Assembly (NCBI GenBank): GCA_002633005.1
Contig: NMRA01000943.1
Location: 16,531-80,530 of the forward strand
Reading direction: 5' to 3'
Length of the DNA stretch: 64,000 nucleotides
DNA from: Phoronis australis
Lineage: Eukaryota; Phoronida; Phoronidae
Each line of letters opens with the position of its first letter. Position 1 is the first letter of the stretch. This document shows, piece after piece, positions 10,445 through 22,503 of the stretch. A program made the translations under genes and the position numbers. The notes beneath the pieces were generated by a model. The model was not told the DNA's origin and did no database searches. It saw nothing but the letters and a program-made list of their open reading frames with translations.

Positions 10445-13400
10445 ATGCTGGAGAAATATGCTCCTCGTGTGTATGAAGCTCTGAACGGAATATTTTGCGT
10501 ATACAAGCCGAGGGGAATGCCTGCTGAGCGGCTAAAAGTGACAATTCAGCATAAACTCCAACAAGGTACTGAGTCTTTTATATTCACTGGTTCAGATTAA
10601 AGTAAACGTCCTAAGGTTGTGAACTTCAGCGCATTGACTATTTTTTAATTAAACAATAGCTTCCAACTTCCATACGATGTCATTTGGCTTGAGAATGGTC
10701 ATTTGTGTGACTGAGTTATTTGAATGACCCACAATGCATCAGTGGTTATTTTGCAGCTTTATTGTCAGAAAGAATGTTTAAAAATCATTATACAATCCAG
10801 TTCTTTAAACGGTCATCCCCATTCAAGAACGCTGTTCACCAGTAAAGTGCAAGCCAGTGACAAGAAATATTTTGCTTTGTCCCTGCTACCAGTACATCAA
10901 AAAATCGATAAATTATAATTCTGCAAGGGCGCCATCTTTAGGTACTTTCAGGTACAGCACACATCATGAATTTTTGTTGGCTAATTTGCCAACCGGTCGG
11001 CTAAAAATTAGCCGACCGGCAGCCGGTCGCAGTGCCGACTCATAAGTCGACTCCCCAGCCGACCCTTCAGCCGACCCTTCAGCCGACCCTTCAGCCGACC
11101 GGCCATTAGCCGACCACGTGGTCGGCTGCTATTTTTAGGCTAGAATAGCAGTTGCGTAATAGGTTGTCAGGCTGATACCACTTTGCATGTCAATGCATAT
11201 TCGTCTTAGCACAGGGTCAAATAAATTAACTTAGTTTTACCTTCTCCGTTGCATGAGTTCACCGCAGTTGTGAAACACCACTAATTCGAAGGTTGAGAGC
11301 AAGCGGTTTTATCATTGAGTTATGGACAGTGCAACAAGTTTTGGATAAAAAACGTGAACATTTTCTTTACATTTGATCTTTAATTTGACTCGCGATGTTA
11401 ACAAGCTGCATTAGATTGGCTGCTTCCAGGTCAGTACAACGATGTAGTCATTTTATAAATGCAGCTATTTTTGACAGTCTTTGCCCACAACTGTTTGTTG
11501 TTTGTGTTACGCCGAAATGCATCTTTTTGCGTTTTTAAAATTCTCTACCGGTCTCTTATCACGTGCCCATGATGATGGGATAGTGAGTGAGTTGTTACAC
11601 CGAAGAACTCTCACTCCGGGGTTTTTATTTTCATATGATTAACCGTTGCAGTATAGACGCGAACTTCACGGTCCAGTATGCCCTAAACGCACGGACTTTG
11701 ATGGGTCTAACAATCATATGGTTACGATTTCCACGAACTTAGACAGTGACATCAAACACAGAATAACCACTGTTGAGGCTACAATCAATTCTAGCTTTGC
11801 GCATTCCGTTTTTAGTGTATCGGTGACGTTAAAATCTGCGCTAGTTACATGTATCAGTTCTTCGTTCACGTTGTTCCAAAAATAAATATTTTCTGTCATC
11901 AACATATTGACAAATTATGTAAAATAAAACAATTTACGGGAAGATGTGAATACGTGGTGAAGAGGTATTTGTCTCTACACGGCATATGTGCGTGAATCGT
12001 TGGAAAAGCGATTGCGATGTCGAAAAAACTAATAGAAAATAAACCAAGGTGCAGAATAATTGTTCTGTGCTCAGCTGTAAGAAGACCTACAACAATTTTT
12101 TGAAATAGCGCTCGATCTTAAAAAAATTCAGTATGAGAGCGCTTCATCAGAAATGCCAAGCACATACAGCGTCGTAACGGAGAAGTTGGCGTTTCCGTAT
12201 GTCCACAAAAGTGCTTTGAGCAGTGTGTACAAATCTGTTCATTTCGCTTTTCTACACTGACGAATACGGTCAACACGCTGTTTTAAAAAAGTCCACTTTT
12301 GAGGGCATTTTCAAAAAATATGTTTGGTTGATGCATTCACTAGAGCGTCGCTGCCCACGTCGCTGTACACAAATGTAGGCGTGGGCAGAAAACGTATTTG
12401 CGTAAAAAGGTGTTGCATTTTCAAAACTTTCAGACAGAGTCGTGTGTTGTCAGGACCCTACATTAATAAACTGAGGCCAAGTACAAAGCACGTCTTCAAA
12501 ATTTAGATAAAGTTTACGGCATGCTGATTACACCGGGGTCACAGACTCGGAGCACGTTTTTAAGCATACGTTTATTGTAATATCGGTTGAATTGTATGTT
12601 ATAACTGTGTATAGCACGTACGCGCACAATAAGCCATTCACATTTAAATCTGATCACAATTCTCCCCCTGCTTTGAAAACAAACAATCGTAGAGATAATT
12701 TTCGGAAAGAATGTGAACTAAAATGATAGGACAAACACTATATACCATTATAGTCCAGATTCTACATTCGGAGACCGCTTTTGTGAGAAAGAAATTCNGA
12801 TCACAATTCTCCCCCTGCTTTGAAAACAAACAATCGTATAGATAATTTTCGGAAAGAACGTGAACTAAAATGATTGCACAAACACTATATACCATTATAG
12901 TCCAGATTCTACATTCGGAGACCGCTTTTGTGAGAAAGAAATTCTCAACAGGAGAAGTTTGTAATGATACGTAGAACTTTTTCCCCTTGGAGTAGGCGAA
13001 ACGCTAAGTATTGTGTTCTTACTCCAGAGGGCTCGGCCTTGGTGCGAAGCTGTTCACTATATTAAATATACAACATTGCGCCGTTCAGTGGGTAAAAACT
13101 GACCGAATAAAATCTTCCTTGAGTAATCTAAATGATTTACCAGCGTTGAAAAAATTGCTTTTCTACAATTATTCTGCTACTAAATATGAGGTGTGATCTT
13201 TTGTGTCGACTTTCGGTGCAATGAAACATTGCGCCACCTATTAGTCAGTTTCTTTTTCCCATATTCTTCAATCAGACGTTCTCCCTCGAGGTTGCGTAAA
13301 CATCACAACAAATGATTAGAATTGGTTTCACTTCAATTTATGTTTTTGAATTTGATATCAGTAAACCAACTTTTGCTGCGATGTTGTCAACATCTAATGG

Positions 13401-16400
13401 GAGATGTCGAAAAAATTCTGGAAGTGGCGCGAGTCACGAATGTACTACTTTCAAAACGATACCAATGCAGAGAATTACGCAAGAAAATGACGTCGCATAT
13501 TTTTCGCTTAAACGTCCGTAACGGGCAAGGTGAATGTCAATTGAGTTCCAGATTTTGCATGCACAGCCACTGGTCTTTAGCTCATGTTGATACAAGCTTC
13601 ACGACGAGCGTAACTATTCGGGCTGTGTGCAATTTCGAGGTCTGTCGGAGCTCAATACACAGTGGCACCTTGCTGTATTTTGACTATAGTCTTCATACAG
13701 CTAGCTGGCTAAATAGGAAGGCTCTAGCTTCGAAACAATATTTTACTCCGAAAGTGACAACAACTTCAGAATGACGATGGATCATGGGTGACACTATAAC
13801 CGATCACATATCCTTCCATTTTAATGCGCCCTTAATCTCTGCACTATGTTGAAACCGTTGTTTATGTTGTTCTTAAAATAAACTGTAATGGTTATTCTGC
13901 TGTACCAACATATTAAGAAATTATACAAAAATAAACAATAATTATCTGTGGTAAAGCACATTATACAGCGTGATGAAGTGATGATCAAGAGCAATAACGA
14001 TTGAGCGCAAATGCGTGCTGCTTGTTGAGCATTCCGCGGCATGAAAACACTTGATGTCGCAAAATAGCCAGCGTTGTATTATGATGTTTGTGCAATTTTA
14101 CTGTAAAATTTGAAATTTCTTGCTTGTTTTCATGCATAATGTACTGTATAAAAAGTCTCATACTAAGAGGCAGAAATTTGGCCGCGTTATCATTTAACGT
14201 TTGATTTTACAACGCCGTCAGTAATTCAACAGAAAGCTTATGTTAAACAAAAGTTGATAAACCGATGTCAAGACCGGAGTTGCCACTGGTGAATGAACAG
14301 CGAATAGTTAAATGTTTGTTTGGCCAAAATGGTAATTGTCGACCAAGGACACGCTTAATCCGAATTGGTCGTATACGCTAGGCGACCACTTAGCTGACCC
14401 AAGTGCTGACCACAGAGGCGACTCAGCAGACGGCTCCTAGCTGACCGTTGTTGGTCGGCTGCTGGTCGGCTAGACGACCGGTCGATGGCCGGTCGTCGAC
14501 CAATTTCCGACCAGTCGGACAAAAATTTGTGATGTGTGCTGTAATTGTTGCTTTCTGTCTCTGACAACACTCCTCTATTTTTACATTTTTTTTCAACTGT
14601 GTCAATCTGAAATCAAAAAACTTTTGGCTGTTTATTAACTAATACTAATCTTAGCTCAGCAATGTAGAAAATCTCAAAATTACAACAGTTAGGAAGGAAC
14701 TTGTGATTAAAAAAGTTTAAAATTTCTTCTTTGTCATTGTGGTAAGATGTGTACTTTAATGTTGACTTTTTCTCTCTATTATTTTCAGAACTCAACTCCC
14801 TTCCTTGCAGACCATATCGCCAAATAGTTGAGATTCATGAAGACCGTCTCGGTACCAACCTGCCACTGGTAACCACACTGACAGATGTGGCTGACGATCC
14901 CCTTGGTGAGACTATCTAATCTAACTGCACGTCTTTCAGCACGGACATTAAAATTCACCTGAGTCAAAATGAAACTGATGAAATGATCCGTTATTTCATG
15001 TCATGACGCTTGAGCAATAGTGACCCGTTATTTTGCATCATAATGGTTGAGCACGAATGAAATCCCACGTGACGATCATTGAGAGTAAGCGAATTTAACC
15101 ACCACGGTAGTCACCTACATGTAGCATTATGGGTAATTTAAATCAATTTCAAAAGTTAAGATACCGTTCCTAGTCAGTCGTAAGCTAACCTCATGATATC
15201 ACCAGGAGACAACCACAAGACAACTTACAGATATATTGTAACTGAGTCATCTGTTGGCATACTGACTACATGACAATTGTGAGAGTCGTCATTTCTATTG
15301 GAAGTTGCATCGCATTGAAACAGATTCAGGTTCACATGCTGTCCATGTTTTGCAGTAATAAAAACATTGATTTAGACTGAATATCTATTTCTCATCATTT
15401 ATGATGTTTATCCCTGTTCCAATTCTCCCAACACCAACATGCCAAGCTACGCCTCCACTTTCATGTGCTAAGCAGTGATTACGATTTACAAAATTCTCCA
15501 CGTTCCACTTACATATGTCGCAGGTCTTATCATGCAAAATTCATCGACAAATTGGCTCCTATGATACTTGAATAGTTTGGTGATTAAAAAAGAAACTGAC
15601 TGGTCTGGTCTATCCTTGAGTGATAGTGTTTATGAAAAAAATATGAAAATAATAATTACGTTTGCCGTATTACCATGAGGTTACTCTTGTTTGTGAAAAA
15701 TAAAACATTGTACAAGGTATTCTCTGTTCTGATGTGTGTTTCATAAACCTTTCGCAGTTGTTGAGCCGCGTTATCTACACGAGGACTTCTATGTGGACTG
15801 TGTGAGCAGTTTGAAGAGAGATGCCTCTGGGGTCACTGGTAGGTATTTTTGGTATCCTGGCGACACCTATTGGTTGGAGAGTGAAGCTTAGCCCATGAAC
15901 TTTGCCAGAAACCATCTTTCACCTTGAGTTGAAAGTCATGTGTTTATGATACCCATGTCAATCTTGTCCCCATCTGAAATACTCCAATTAATGATAAAAT
16001 TTCACCAAATTTAGACAAAAAATAACTGGTCTCTTTATTTTTGATGTCTTTTACCATAATGATTGTGAATGCTTGTAGTTTTTGAAAATTTTATTTGGTG
16101 GTAACTATGGTCCAAAACTTTTTTTTTTTTTTTTTTTTTCCAGAGATATTTATTAACTCAACCAACCAGTACATAGTTGTGTGACAATATGACATCTAGT
16201 TTAGTGTACATCAAACAAATTACGAAACATTATCGGACCCTACAAAAGCTAGTTAGGCAAAAAAGACCACCTTGCCTGGAATCTCTCAAGATCCAATTTA
16301 TCATTGTAAATAATTTTTTCCAGGTTGTAGTAATCATATACCTCACGTAAAAATGACTGAAAATTGGGCTTAGTCTTTTGTAATCTTTGTCTATATAAGT

Positions 16401-19400
16401 GGAATTTCGCTAAGCAAAGAATTAAATTTACAGCTTCTAATCTACAGGCTGGGTCTCCAAACAAGGCGGAAGACATATTTAACTGCAGAGGGAAATTGCA
16501 CTGATTTATCATCCATGTTCTTAAACATCCCCAAAACTTCTGAACAAGTGAACATTCCCAATACAAATGTAGAATTGTTTCTTCATGTTGCTCACAGAAA
16601 GAACATAAAGACGATTCACTAACACCTATTTTCTTTAAATAAGAGTTTGTACCAATAATTCTGTGGTTGATACGGAATTGAAACCATCTGAGTCTGACAT
16701 CAGAAGTACAATGATAAATTACAGAATGAATTTTTTTCCAAGATTNNNNNNNNNNNNNNNNNNNNNNNNNNNNNNNNNNNNNNNNNNNNNNNNNNNNNNN
16801 NNNNNNNNNNNNNNNNNNNNNNNNNNNNNNNNNNNNNNNNNNNNNNNNNNNNNNNNNNNNNNNNNNNNNNNNNNNNNNNNNNNNNNNNNNNNNNNNNNNN
16901 NNNNNNNNNNNNNNNNNNNNNNNNNNNNNNNNNNNNNNNNNNNNNNNNNNNNNNNNNNNNNNNNNNNNNNNNNNNNNNNNNNNNNNNNNNNNNNNNNNNN
17001 NNNNNNNNNNNNNNNNNNNNNNNNNGAATACTTAGCAAACTGATCAAGAAGGTTAAGTGAAGATTTTAAAGAGGCCTCTGAACCATCTAGAAAGAGGACC
17101 GTGTCGTCTGCATATTGCATTAATTTATACTCTAAAGAGCCTACTTTTATGCCTTTAACATTCTCGCATTGCCTCAACATAGATGCCATAATTTCGGCAC
17201 ACAACAAAAAAAGATAAGGTGAAAGGGGATCCCCTTGTCTGCAACCTCGGCAAATGTTAAAGTAGTTGGACGTAAAGCCATACTGAATGACTGAAAGTTG
17301 GACACTTTCATTGAGTATTGTGAACCAACGAATAATATCGTCCCCAAAATTGAAATAGTGTAGAACTTTCTTAAGAAATCTCCAGGACACAGAATCGAAG
17401 GCTTTTTCAAAATCAATTAATACCAGAAGTCCGGGAATATCCTTAACTTGAGTATATTGTAAGATATCATAAATCACTCTGGTGTTCTCTCCCATAAATC
17501 GACCTGGGAGAAACCCAGTTTGATTAGGATGAATTAACTTATTTAAAACGGATTTTATCCTTTGTGCAATACATGCTGATAATAGTTTATAACTTGAATT
17601 TAGTAAGGAGATTGGTCTCCAATTTTTAATGTATTCACGTGGTTTCTTACCCTTAGGAATCAGAGTAATGACACCTTGACGCATAGTGGTAGGGAGACGG
17701 CCGGTTCGAAAACTGTAATTAAAAGATTTGATCAAAAAAGGCGACAATTCTTTCCAAAAAAATTTGTAAAACTCTACAGGAAAACCATCAGTCCCCGGAG
17801 TTTTGTCATTTTTCATNTAATGACACCTTGACGCATAGTGGTAGGGAGACGGCCGGTTCGAAAACTGTAATTAAAAGATTTGATCAAAAATGGTCCAAAA
17901 CTTGATCTTGGTCAGTTGTTACTATTTTCATTAGGTATTAAATAAAGCGAAGAGATGTGGAAATATCATTTGTATCCAATGTTTATTAGATTTTACTGTA
18001 GTTAACAAACATTTTGAAGTCTGGTTTGCACGCCACCTGTTTGCCACATTATGTGACCTAGTGGTGTGGCCAACAGGTGGCATGCAGACCAGATTATAGC
18101 TATGAATAGGTAAAGACTGTCCATGTAATATGTTTCATGCAGAACAGATTATAGCTTTGAATAGGTAAAGACTGCCCATGTAATATGTTTCATGCAGAAC
18201 AGATTATAGCTTTGAATAGGTAAAGACTGCCCATGTATTATGTTTCATTTCCACTCATCAAACACACTTTTGATGAAGGTACGTAGGTTGGCAAAGTGTT
18301 TTCCCCTTTTCCTGGCCGGAGTGCACTCAGATTTGTTTCTAATATGTGTTTTGTTTTCACACTAAAAATTTTTCTTGTCAGATTCAAAATAAAATGTTTT
18401 AGCACGCACAAATTTTACAGTCAGCTATGCAAACAAAGTAAACTTAGTTTTAATCTTAATTTACACAATATGGTTTTCAGAACTTTTATTTTTTCTAGGA
18501 ACTACTGTTTAGACAATTATCATTAATTATTTCTTGAATGCTTTGCCATGATTTGCATACACATGTACATATTGACACTAAGACACCGTGATGTCTGGAC
18601 CCATAACAGTTACTTTCGAGGTACACAGATTAAAAAGTGTCCCACTACACTGCCAGATGGCATTAGGTCAGATTGGTCTCAAGTAACTGGTCTGATGTCA
18701 GATGTATGATCAATTCTTCAAGTCTAGCTGTACATGTGAAGAACTTTTGATTCACCCATTTGATGTTTCAGTCTATGGCATTGGTCACGTGGGGGCACTG
18801 CTGAGGAAGATTCTTCATGCTAATTTCATACGGGTACGGTTGACTTTCAGCAGTGAAATAATAATAATTCTTGCAAAGTTATGCTTTGTCATCTTCAATG
18901 ACTCTCAAATGTTTGGAGCAAGTTTGCAAAGTGAGTCTCTTAACGAAGTCTGCTTATTTCATACCAATATTATTATTTGGTTGTCTCAGCTGTATATTTT
19001 CAGTAACTGTTCCAGTAACTAACCTTTGACCTATTTCACAGGTTTACACACTGAAGGGCCAGTTTGGCACAGCTACGCAAGACTTCACCCCTGAGGGCCA
19101 CTTGATTGCCAAGACCACTTATAGTAAGTTGAGGTTATGTTCACATACATCGGGCAGTTACCTCAGTTCAACTTAATGTTCACATGCAATGGACAGTTAC
19201 GTCAGCTCAAAGTGTGAACACATTGGCGTTTACCTCAGTTCAACTTGTCTTCACACGCATTGGACAGTTGCCTCAGCTCAAGTTGTGTTCACATTTGGTG
19301 TTTACCTCAGTTCAACTTATGTTCACACGCATTGGACAGTTGCCTCAGCTCAAGCTGTGTTCACATTGGCGTTTACCTCAGTTCAACTTGTCTTCACACG

Positions 19401-21547
19401 CATTAGACAGTTGCCTCAGCTCAAGTTGTGTTCACATTGGCGTTTACCTCAGTTCAACTTATGTTCACACACATTGGACAGTTGCCTCAGCTCAAGTTGT
19501 GTTCACGTGCTGGGTAGTTGCCTTGATACTAGTTGTTCTAGGAACAAAGTGATCATACTCAAAGTGTAGGGCCTAGTGACCTTTCTTAAATCGTCAGTCT
19601 GCCTAAGTCATTACATTTTGTTTGGTCCTGCCATTAATTTATCTTATGTGAATCATTTTTGATATCAAACAAAATACAACATACTATTGAGAAATATTCT
19701 AAATTCTACTCTTCATCACAGTGAAAGTAGAAAAGGCATTTGCTTGACGCAATTCTTCACTGTTGTGAGCAGCCAGGTACAATTGGCGACAACAGAATTT
19801 TTTTTTCTTTAACAGACTGATATTTTGAAGAGTCGAACATTTATTTATGAATCGTTACGATATCCCACAAAAGTGGCAGTTTGACGGTGTGATGGATGCA
19901 TAGACAAATGTTCTAAACTGTCCCAAAGCATTGCAGAGAACCGTTCATCAGCAACCTTGTATTTCAATGTAGTCCAGTTTATTTTCAAAACAATCCTTAA
20001 ATGGTCAGACTTTTTAAACTGTTCTACAGATCGCTGGATAACTGTCACTTACAGTGATCCCTCATTTTCAGAACTAATTTTCTCCACCGATTAACAGGTG
20101 CCAAACTGGTTTTAAAAATCCTGGACCCTTATGAATGACTATTCTGACTGATACATGTAGGGATCTGTTGACTGTAATCAGCTACATGTAATTTCTTTCA
20201 CAGAACACATCGCTCAGGCCAAAGTAGATCGTGTTACCGCAGCGATACAGGCGGGACATCAACGTCAGATGTTTTACTACGCAGGTATGCTGAATGGCTT
20301 TGTGAACAGGCAACATTGTAATGTCGATGAACCATGACTTTTACAAGATTTGGATTCTGAGTGATATGTCATTGGCACAGTTAGTGTATTTTAAAATAAC
20401 CCTAGAAATCATTTCTTGTCTGAATAAGGAGCAAAATGAGATTGGTTTATTTTACAGTAAGTGTCTTATTATGTACAGAAGGAGCAGGGCTTTGCAACTC
20501 CTTGAACTAGGTTTTATAATAGTTGGTGTAGGTTAATTCAGCCATCAAAAAACAATCCGATACCTTCAGTTAGATTATAGCAAAAAACTATGGAGTGCTT
20601 AGTGACTCACAGCAGTCAATGCTTTTTACCAATTAATGGACTTTAACGATATTGCCATATATAATTGAGTTTAAAATGAATGACCTTTTACTTGAAGGTG
20701 TTGACCTCCAGTCTCAAGAAGCATATGATCTGGCCTGCCAGGGACTCATAAGGCCGGTTTACTCACCGACGAAGAAGATTCCTCCACTGATATATGGCAT
20801 CAAATGTACACAGTTTGATCCTCCTGACTTTGAGTTAGGTAGGGACCTTGTTTTAGTTATAGTCAAAAAGGTTCAGTGGACGTAGTTATAGCTTGTACTC
20901 CTGTCTGACTGGTGTATTATGTGTCCACTCTAGAAAACCAATAGGGCCATCCCGAATTACATGACGATAAAACTCTCCTTTGTCGCAGAGATAAGAAAGC
21001 TTGTGACCTAGTTCTGCAATGTTATATGGTGTAAAATTACTTGCACATTTTCCATATTGAAAACTTCCTGAAAATGACTCCACTCCCAAGACATGCACCG
21101 AAGCAGGGAGTTATAATCATATTCTTGCATGAAAATTTATGAAAGTTTACCACTACAAATAAAGTACTAAAAAATTTTTAAGTTTTGTGGTATCTTCTTC
21201 AAAGCAATCTAAGAAATTGTTTGAATTTTACTGTTTCAGAAGTTAAAATGATAAATGAACAAGATGCGTACCTTAAGAAGTTAATTCACGAGATTGGACT
21301 ACAACTGCACTCAAGTGCTGTGTGTACACAAGTTCGCAGGGTTCAGTATGGAACATTCACACTGGACCATGCTTTACTGTCCAAGCACTGGACAGCTGAG
21401 AATATCATCTCTAACATTAAGCTGTGTAGAGGGCTTGTTACACGGGAACAGTTGAAACCGCCAGGAATAATTACGTCTTGCGAGCGGAAACTTGATCGAC
21501 TGACACCTAGTGGTGATGATGGAAAAACATTCTTGGAGGGTCTATAG
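10445..21547 (+). CDS. TRUB2: TRUB2, mitochondrial mRNA pseudouridine synthase (8 exons, 330 aa)
   Basis: Member of the TruB pseudouridine synthase family, which isomerises uridine in RNA; vertebrate TRUB2 acts on mitochondrial mRNA in RNA granules. Exons: 10445-10565, 14789-14905, 15758-15838, 18772-18833, 19042-19123, 20204-20284, 20698-20838 and 21240-21547. All junctions are GT-AG and keep frame, giving 330 aa against 331 in human. Recognisable blocks are the N-terminal GIFCVYKPRGM, then VYTLKGQFGTATQDF, AKTTYKHIAQAKVDR, LQSQEAYDLACQGLIRP, KKLIHEIGLQLHSSAVCTQVRR and DHALLSKHWT. An in-frame stop at 10,415 supports the start. Exon 2 must use the TTTTCAG at 14,782-14,788; the later TTGCAG would break the frame. 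Odd point: the LDxxASG catalytic motif reads LKRDASG, so Asp is missing at its usual position. The gene carries large intronic insertions. Confidence 0.93.
11056..11100 (+). repeat. 12-bp tandem repeat CAGCCGACCCTT
   Basis: About four head-to-tail copies lie in the left subterminal region of the TIR element and resemble the reverse-oriented TCGGCTGCTGG motifs near its right end. Such subterminal arrays are often transposase binding sites; that role is inferred. Confidence 0.6.
12650..12945. other. Duplicated contig overlap around a single n (12,798)
   Basis: About 145 bp before the n are repeated after it almost unchanged, differing at a few positions. This is most simply two haplotype contig ends laid side by side, not a genomic tandem repeat. 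Confidence 0.7.
16249..16566 (-). pseudogene. LINE ORF2 C-terminal region fragment
   Basis: A 105-codon open frame downstream of the n gap in the same LINE. It reads as the L1/Tx1-type C terminus (HxxWxCxxxxxFW-like MYWECSLVQKFWGCLRTW, then a hydrophobic ILCLAKFHLYRQR stretch). It ends about 110 bp before the poly(A) tail. Continuity with the reverse transcriptase cannot be checked across the gap. Confidence 0.65.
16746..17025. other. Assembly gap (280 n)
   Basis: Run of unknown bases inside the LINE. Reading frames drawn across it are not evidence of coding. Confidence 0.99.
17026..17816 (-). pseudogene. LINE reverse transcriptase fragment (L1/Tx1-like)
   Basis: The minus-strand frame carries the ordered motifs of a non-LTR reverse transcriptase: KTPGTDGFPVEFYK, LIPKGKKP with NWRPISLLNSSYK, DFEKAFDSVSW (motif A), CRQGDPLSPYLF (motif B) and YADDTVLFLDG (motif C, catalytic Asp pair). 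This order and the YADD box fit the L1/Tx1-like group. The endonuclease is absent through 5' truncation, and the frame runs into the n gap. Residues encoded by 17,740-17,816 probably come from a different, longer copy joined at the n. It is a dead copy. Confidence 0.88.
18019..18093. repeat. Inverted-repeat hairpin (GTCTGGTYTGCACRCCAC family), compact copy
   Basis: Left arm GTCTGGTTTGCACGCCACC at 18019 pairs with right arm GGTGGCATGCAGACCAGA ending at 18093, with a short loop. A related copy with a tRNA-like core is at 26,663-26,806; both share the left flank AAACATTTTGAAGTCTGG. Confidence 0.6.
18080..18244 (+). repeat. 55-bp tandem repeat, 3 copies
   Basis: Three consecutive units starting CATGCAGAMCAGATTATAG and ending CCATGTAWTATGTTT. 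The first unit overlaps the right arm of the hairpin at 18,019-18,093, so the array probably arose by duplication at the element's edge. Intron 3 of TRUB2. Confidence 0.8.
19138..19510 (+). repeat. About 71-bp minisatellite in TRUB2 intron 5
   Basis: Five to six units built of two related half-units of about 35 bp (TTCACATTGGCGTTTACCTCAG and TTCACACGCATTGGACAG, each followed by TCAACTT or TCAAGTT). All frames lack stops for much of its length, so it produces long spurious open frames. Confidence 0.85.
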
Positions 21548-21631
21548 CAATTGCAGGATAGTGGAGGATTTCAGTCACGGGTGTAGTTGAGGCTCAAGTT
21601 GACGTTACATGAAGAAAGGAGAGATATGTGC

Positions 21632-21637
21632 AATAAA
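21632..21637 (+). terminator. Candidate polyadenylation signal of TRUB2
   Basis: AATAAA lies 85 bp after the TRUB2 stop codon, in a short 3' UTR before the convergent ASS1 gene. No cleavage site can be fixed from sequence alone. Confidence 0.5.
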
Positions 21638-21786
21638 ATTACCCACAGTGCATTTTGTTCTTGCAAGAAATTCGTAAAAAGTCTAGATTACGCAAGTGCA
21701 AAGTTTTTGCAATTATCAATGAATGTAATATTGTTATTTAATATCCAGTTATGGCATAAATGCAAAACAACAGTAAATCAAAGACC

Positions 21787-21838
21787 TAGCGTCCCCAAAT
21801 CAGAAACTACTAGTAGAAATCTCTGAAATGGGGACGCT
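21787..21838. repeat. Short hairpin between TRUB2 and ASS1
   Basis: AGCGTCCCCA pairs with TGGGGACGCT; inside, TCAGA pairs with TCTGA. The loop contains ACTAGT. CTA and TAC flank it, so it could be a tiny MITE with TA ends, or a structured 3' UTR element. Function unknown. Confidence 0.45.
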
Positions 21839-22253
21839 ACGTTATCATTTGTATAAAGTAAGGCCAGATATTGATTTGTTGCTTTGCATTTTCACTATTA
21901 TGTTTAGGATCCCAATACCTTAAACTAGCAAAAACTCGGCCTCTGAAGTGATTAGTCGGCGAGGTTGAGGTTATCACTATCCCACTGAGGAAAATCAACA
22001 GGAAGTGACATCACTTCAGCTCATGCCTAACCCCAACCGTCCTGAAAGCTAACGGGTAACAGCAAACCGCACGTTGTGTCATTCTAGTTGGTGCGGTAAT
22101 GCCCAATGCATGTTGAATGGTGAGATAGAATTCACTTGCCTCTGCACGCGCTTCGTGAGTTGTGTTTAGTTTACGTAAAACAGCTCTCATGAACGCATGT
22201 AGTTCAAGTTAGGTAAATGGGATGAAAGAAGATGAATGTTCATTAAACTAAAA

Positions 22254-22276
22254 TTTATTGACGTCTCAAATTTATT
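22254..22276 (-). terminator. Candidate polyadenylation signals of ASS1
   Basis: On the minus strand AATAAA occurs at 22271-22276 and 22254-22259, about 230-250 bp after the ASS1 stop codon. Either could serve; together they place the ASS1 3' end roughly 600 bp from that of TRUB2, with the two transcripts converging. Confidence 0.5.
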
Positions 22277-22503
22277 TTATATCCTCCACCCTCCAGACAA
22301 TAATAAGGATAGTACAGAATTGCCATAATGACATTCCCGGGGTACATGAGATTCGCCAACGACAGGAATGGAACTTGAAGCAAAGATCATTGATCCTCAG
22401 CACTACTACTAGCTTGGCTTGTATTTGTTTTAGAACAGACATTTTAAGACTGTTCGCACTACGTTGATTGCTGGTCGGCCCACGTTGATCCTGGCAATGC
22501 ATT

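Larger units (their letters stand above)
10955..14541. mobile_element. 3.6-kb TIR element in TRUB2 intron 1, TA target duplication
   Basis: Both ends begin CAGCACACATCA: left at 10955, right end complementary and finishing at 14541. The match continues imperfectly through the next AATTTTTGT and GGTCGG. TA flanks both sides, fitting a TA target-site duplication. Subterminal zones are packed with GTCGGCT/AGCCGAC motifs in both orientations, including a 12-bp direct repeat at 11,056-11,100. Interior frames (longest about 150 codons at 13,322-13,774) have no motif I recognise as a transposase, so I treat it as non-autonomous or decayed. TA duplication suggests Tc1/mariner-like integration, but the superfamily is uncertain. 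Confidence 0.65.
16107..17903 (-). mobile_element. 5'-truncated LINE in TRUB2 intron 3, antisense, with 14-bp TSD
   Basis: The insertion is flanked by ATGGTCCAAAACTT at 16107-16120 and 17890-17903, a perfect 14-bp target-site duplication. On the minus strand it ends in poly(A), seen as poly(T) from about 16,119 to 16,139. It lies antisense inside the TRUB2 intron. A 280-base run of n (16,746-17,025) interrupts it, and a single n at 17,817 joins two overlapping copies of its 5' end. The true insertion boundary is the repeat-free junction at 17,889/17,890. The last line of its coding part and the reverse transcriptase are described in the next entries. Confidence 0.9.

Noticed and set aside
13322-13774. 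150-codon frame in the TIR element as a transposase
   Set aside because: No DDE/DDD spacing, zinc finger or helix-turn-helix recognisable; kept only as unknown interior sequence.
16663-17047. Open frames of over 110 codons crossing the n run
   Set aside because: Most of their length is unknown sequence; only the LINE frame on the minus strand has motif support on known bases.
19184-19569. Two overlapping open frames of 122 and 126 codons
   Set aside because: They translate the 71-bp minisatellite in two frames. Periodicity follows DNA units and lies within a TRUB2 intron.
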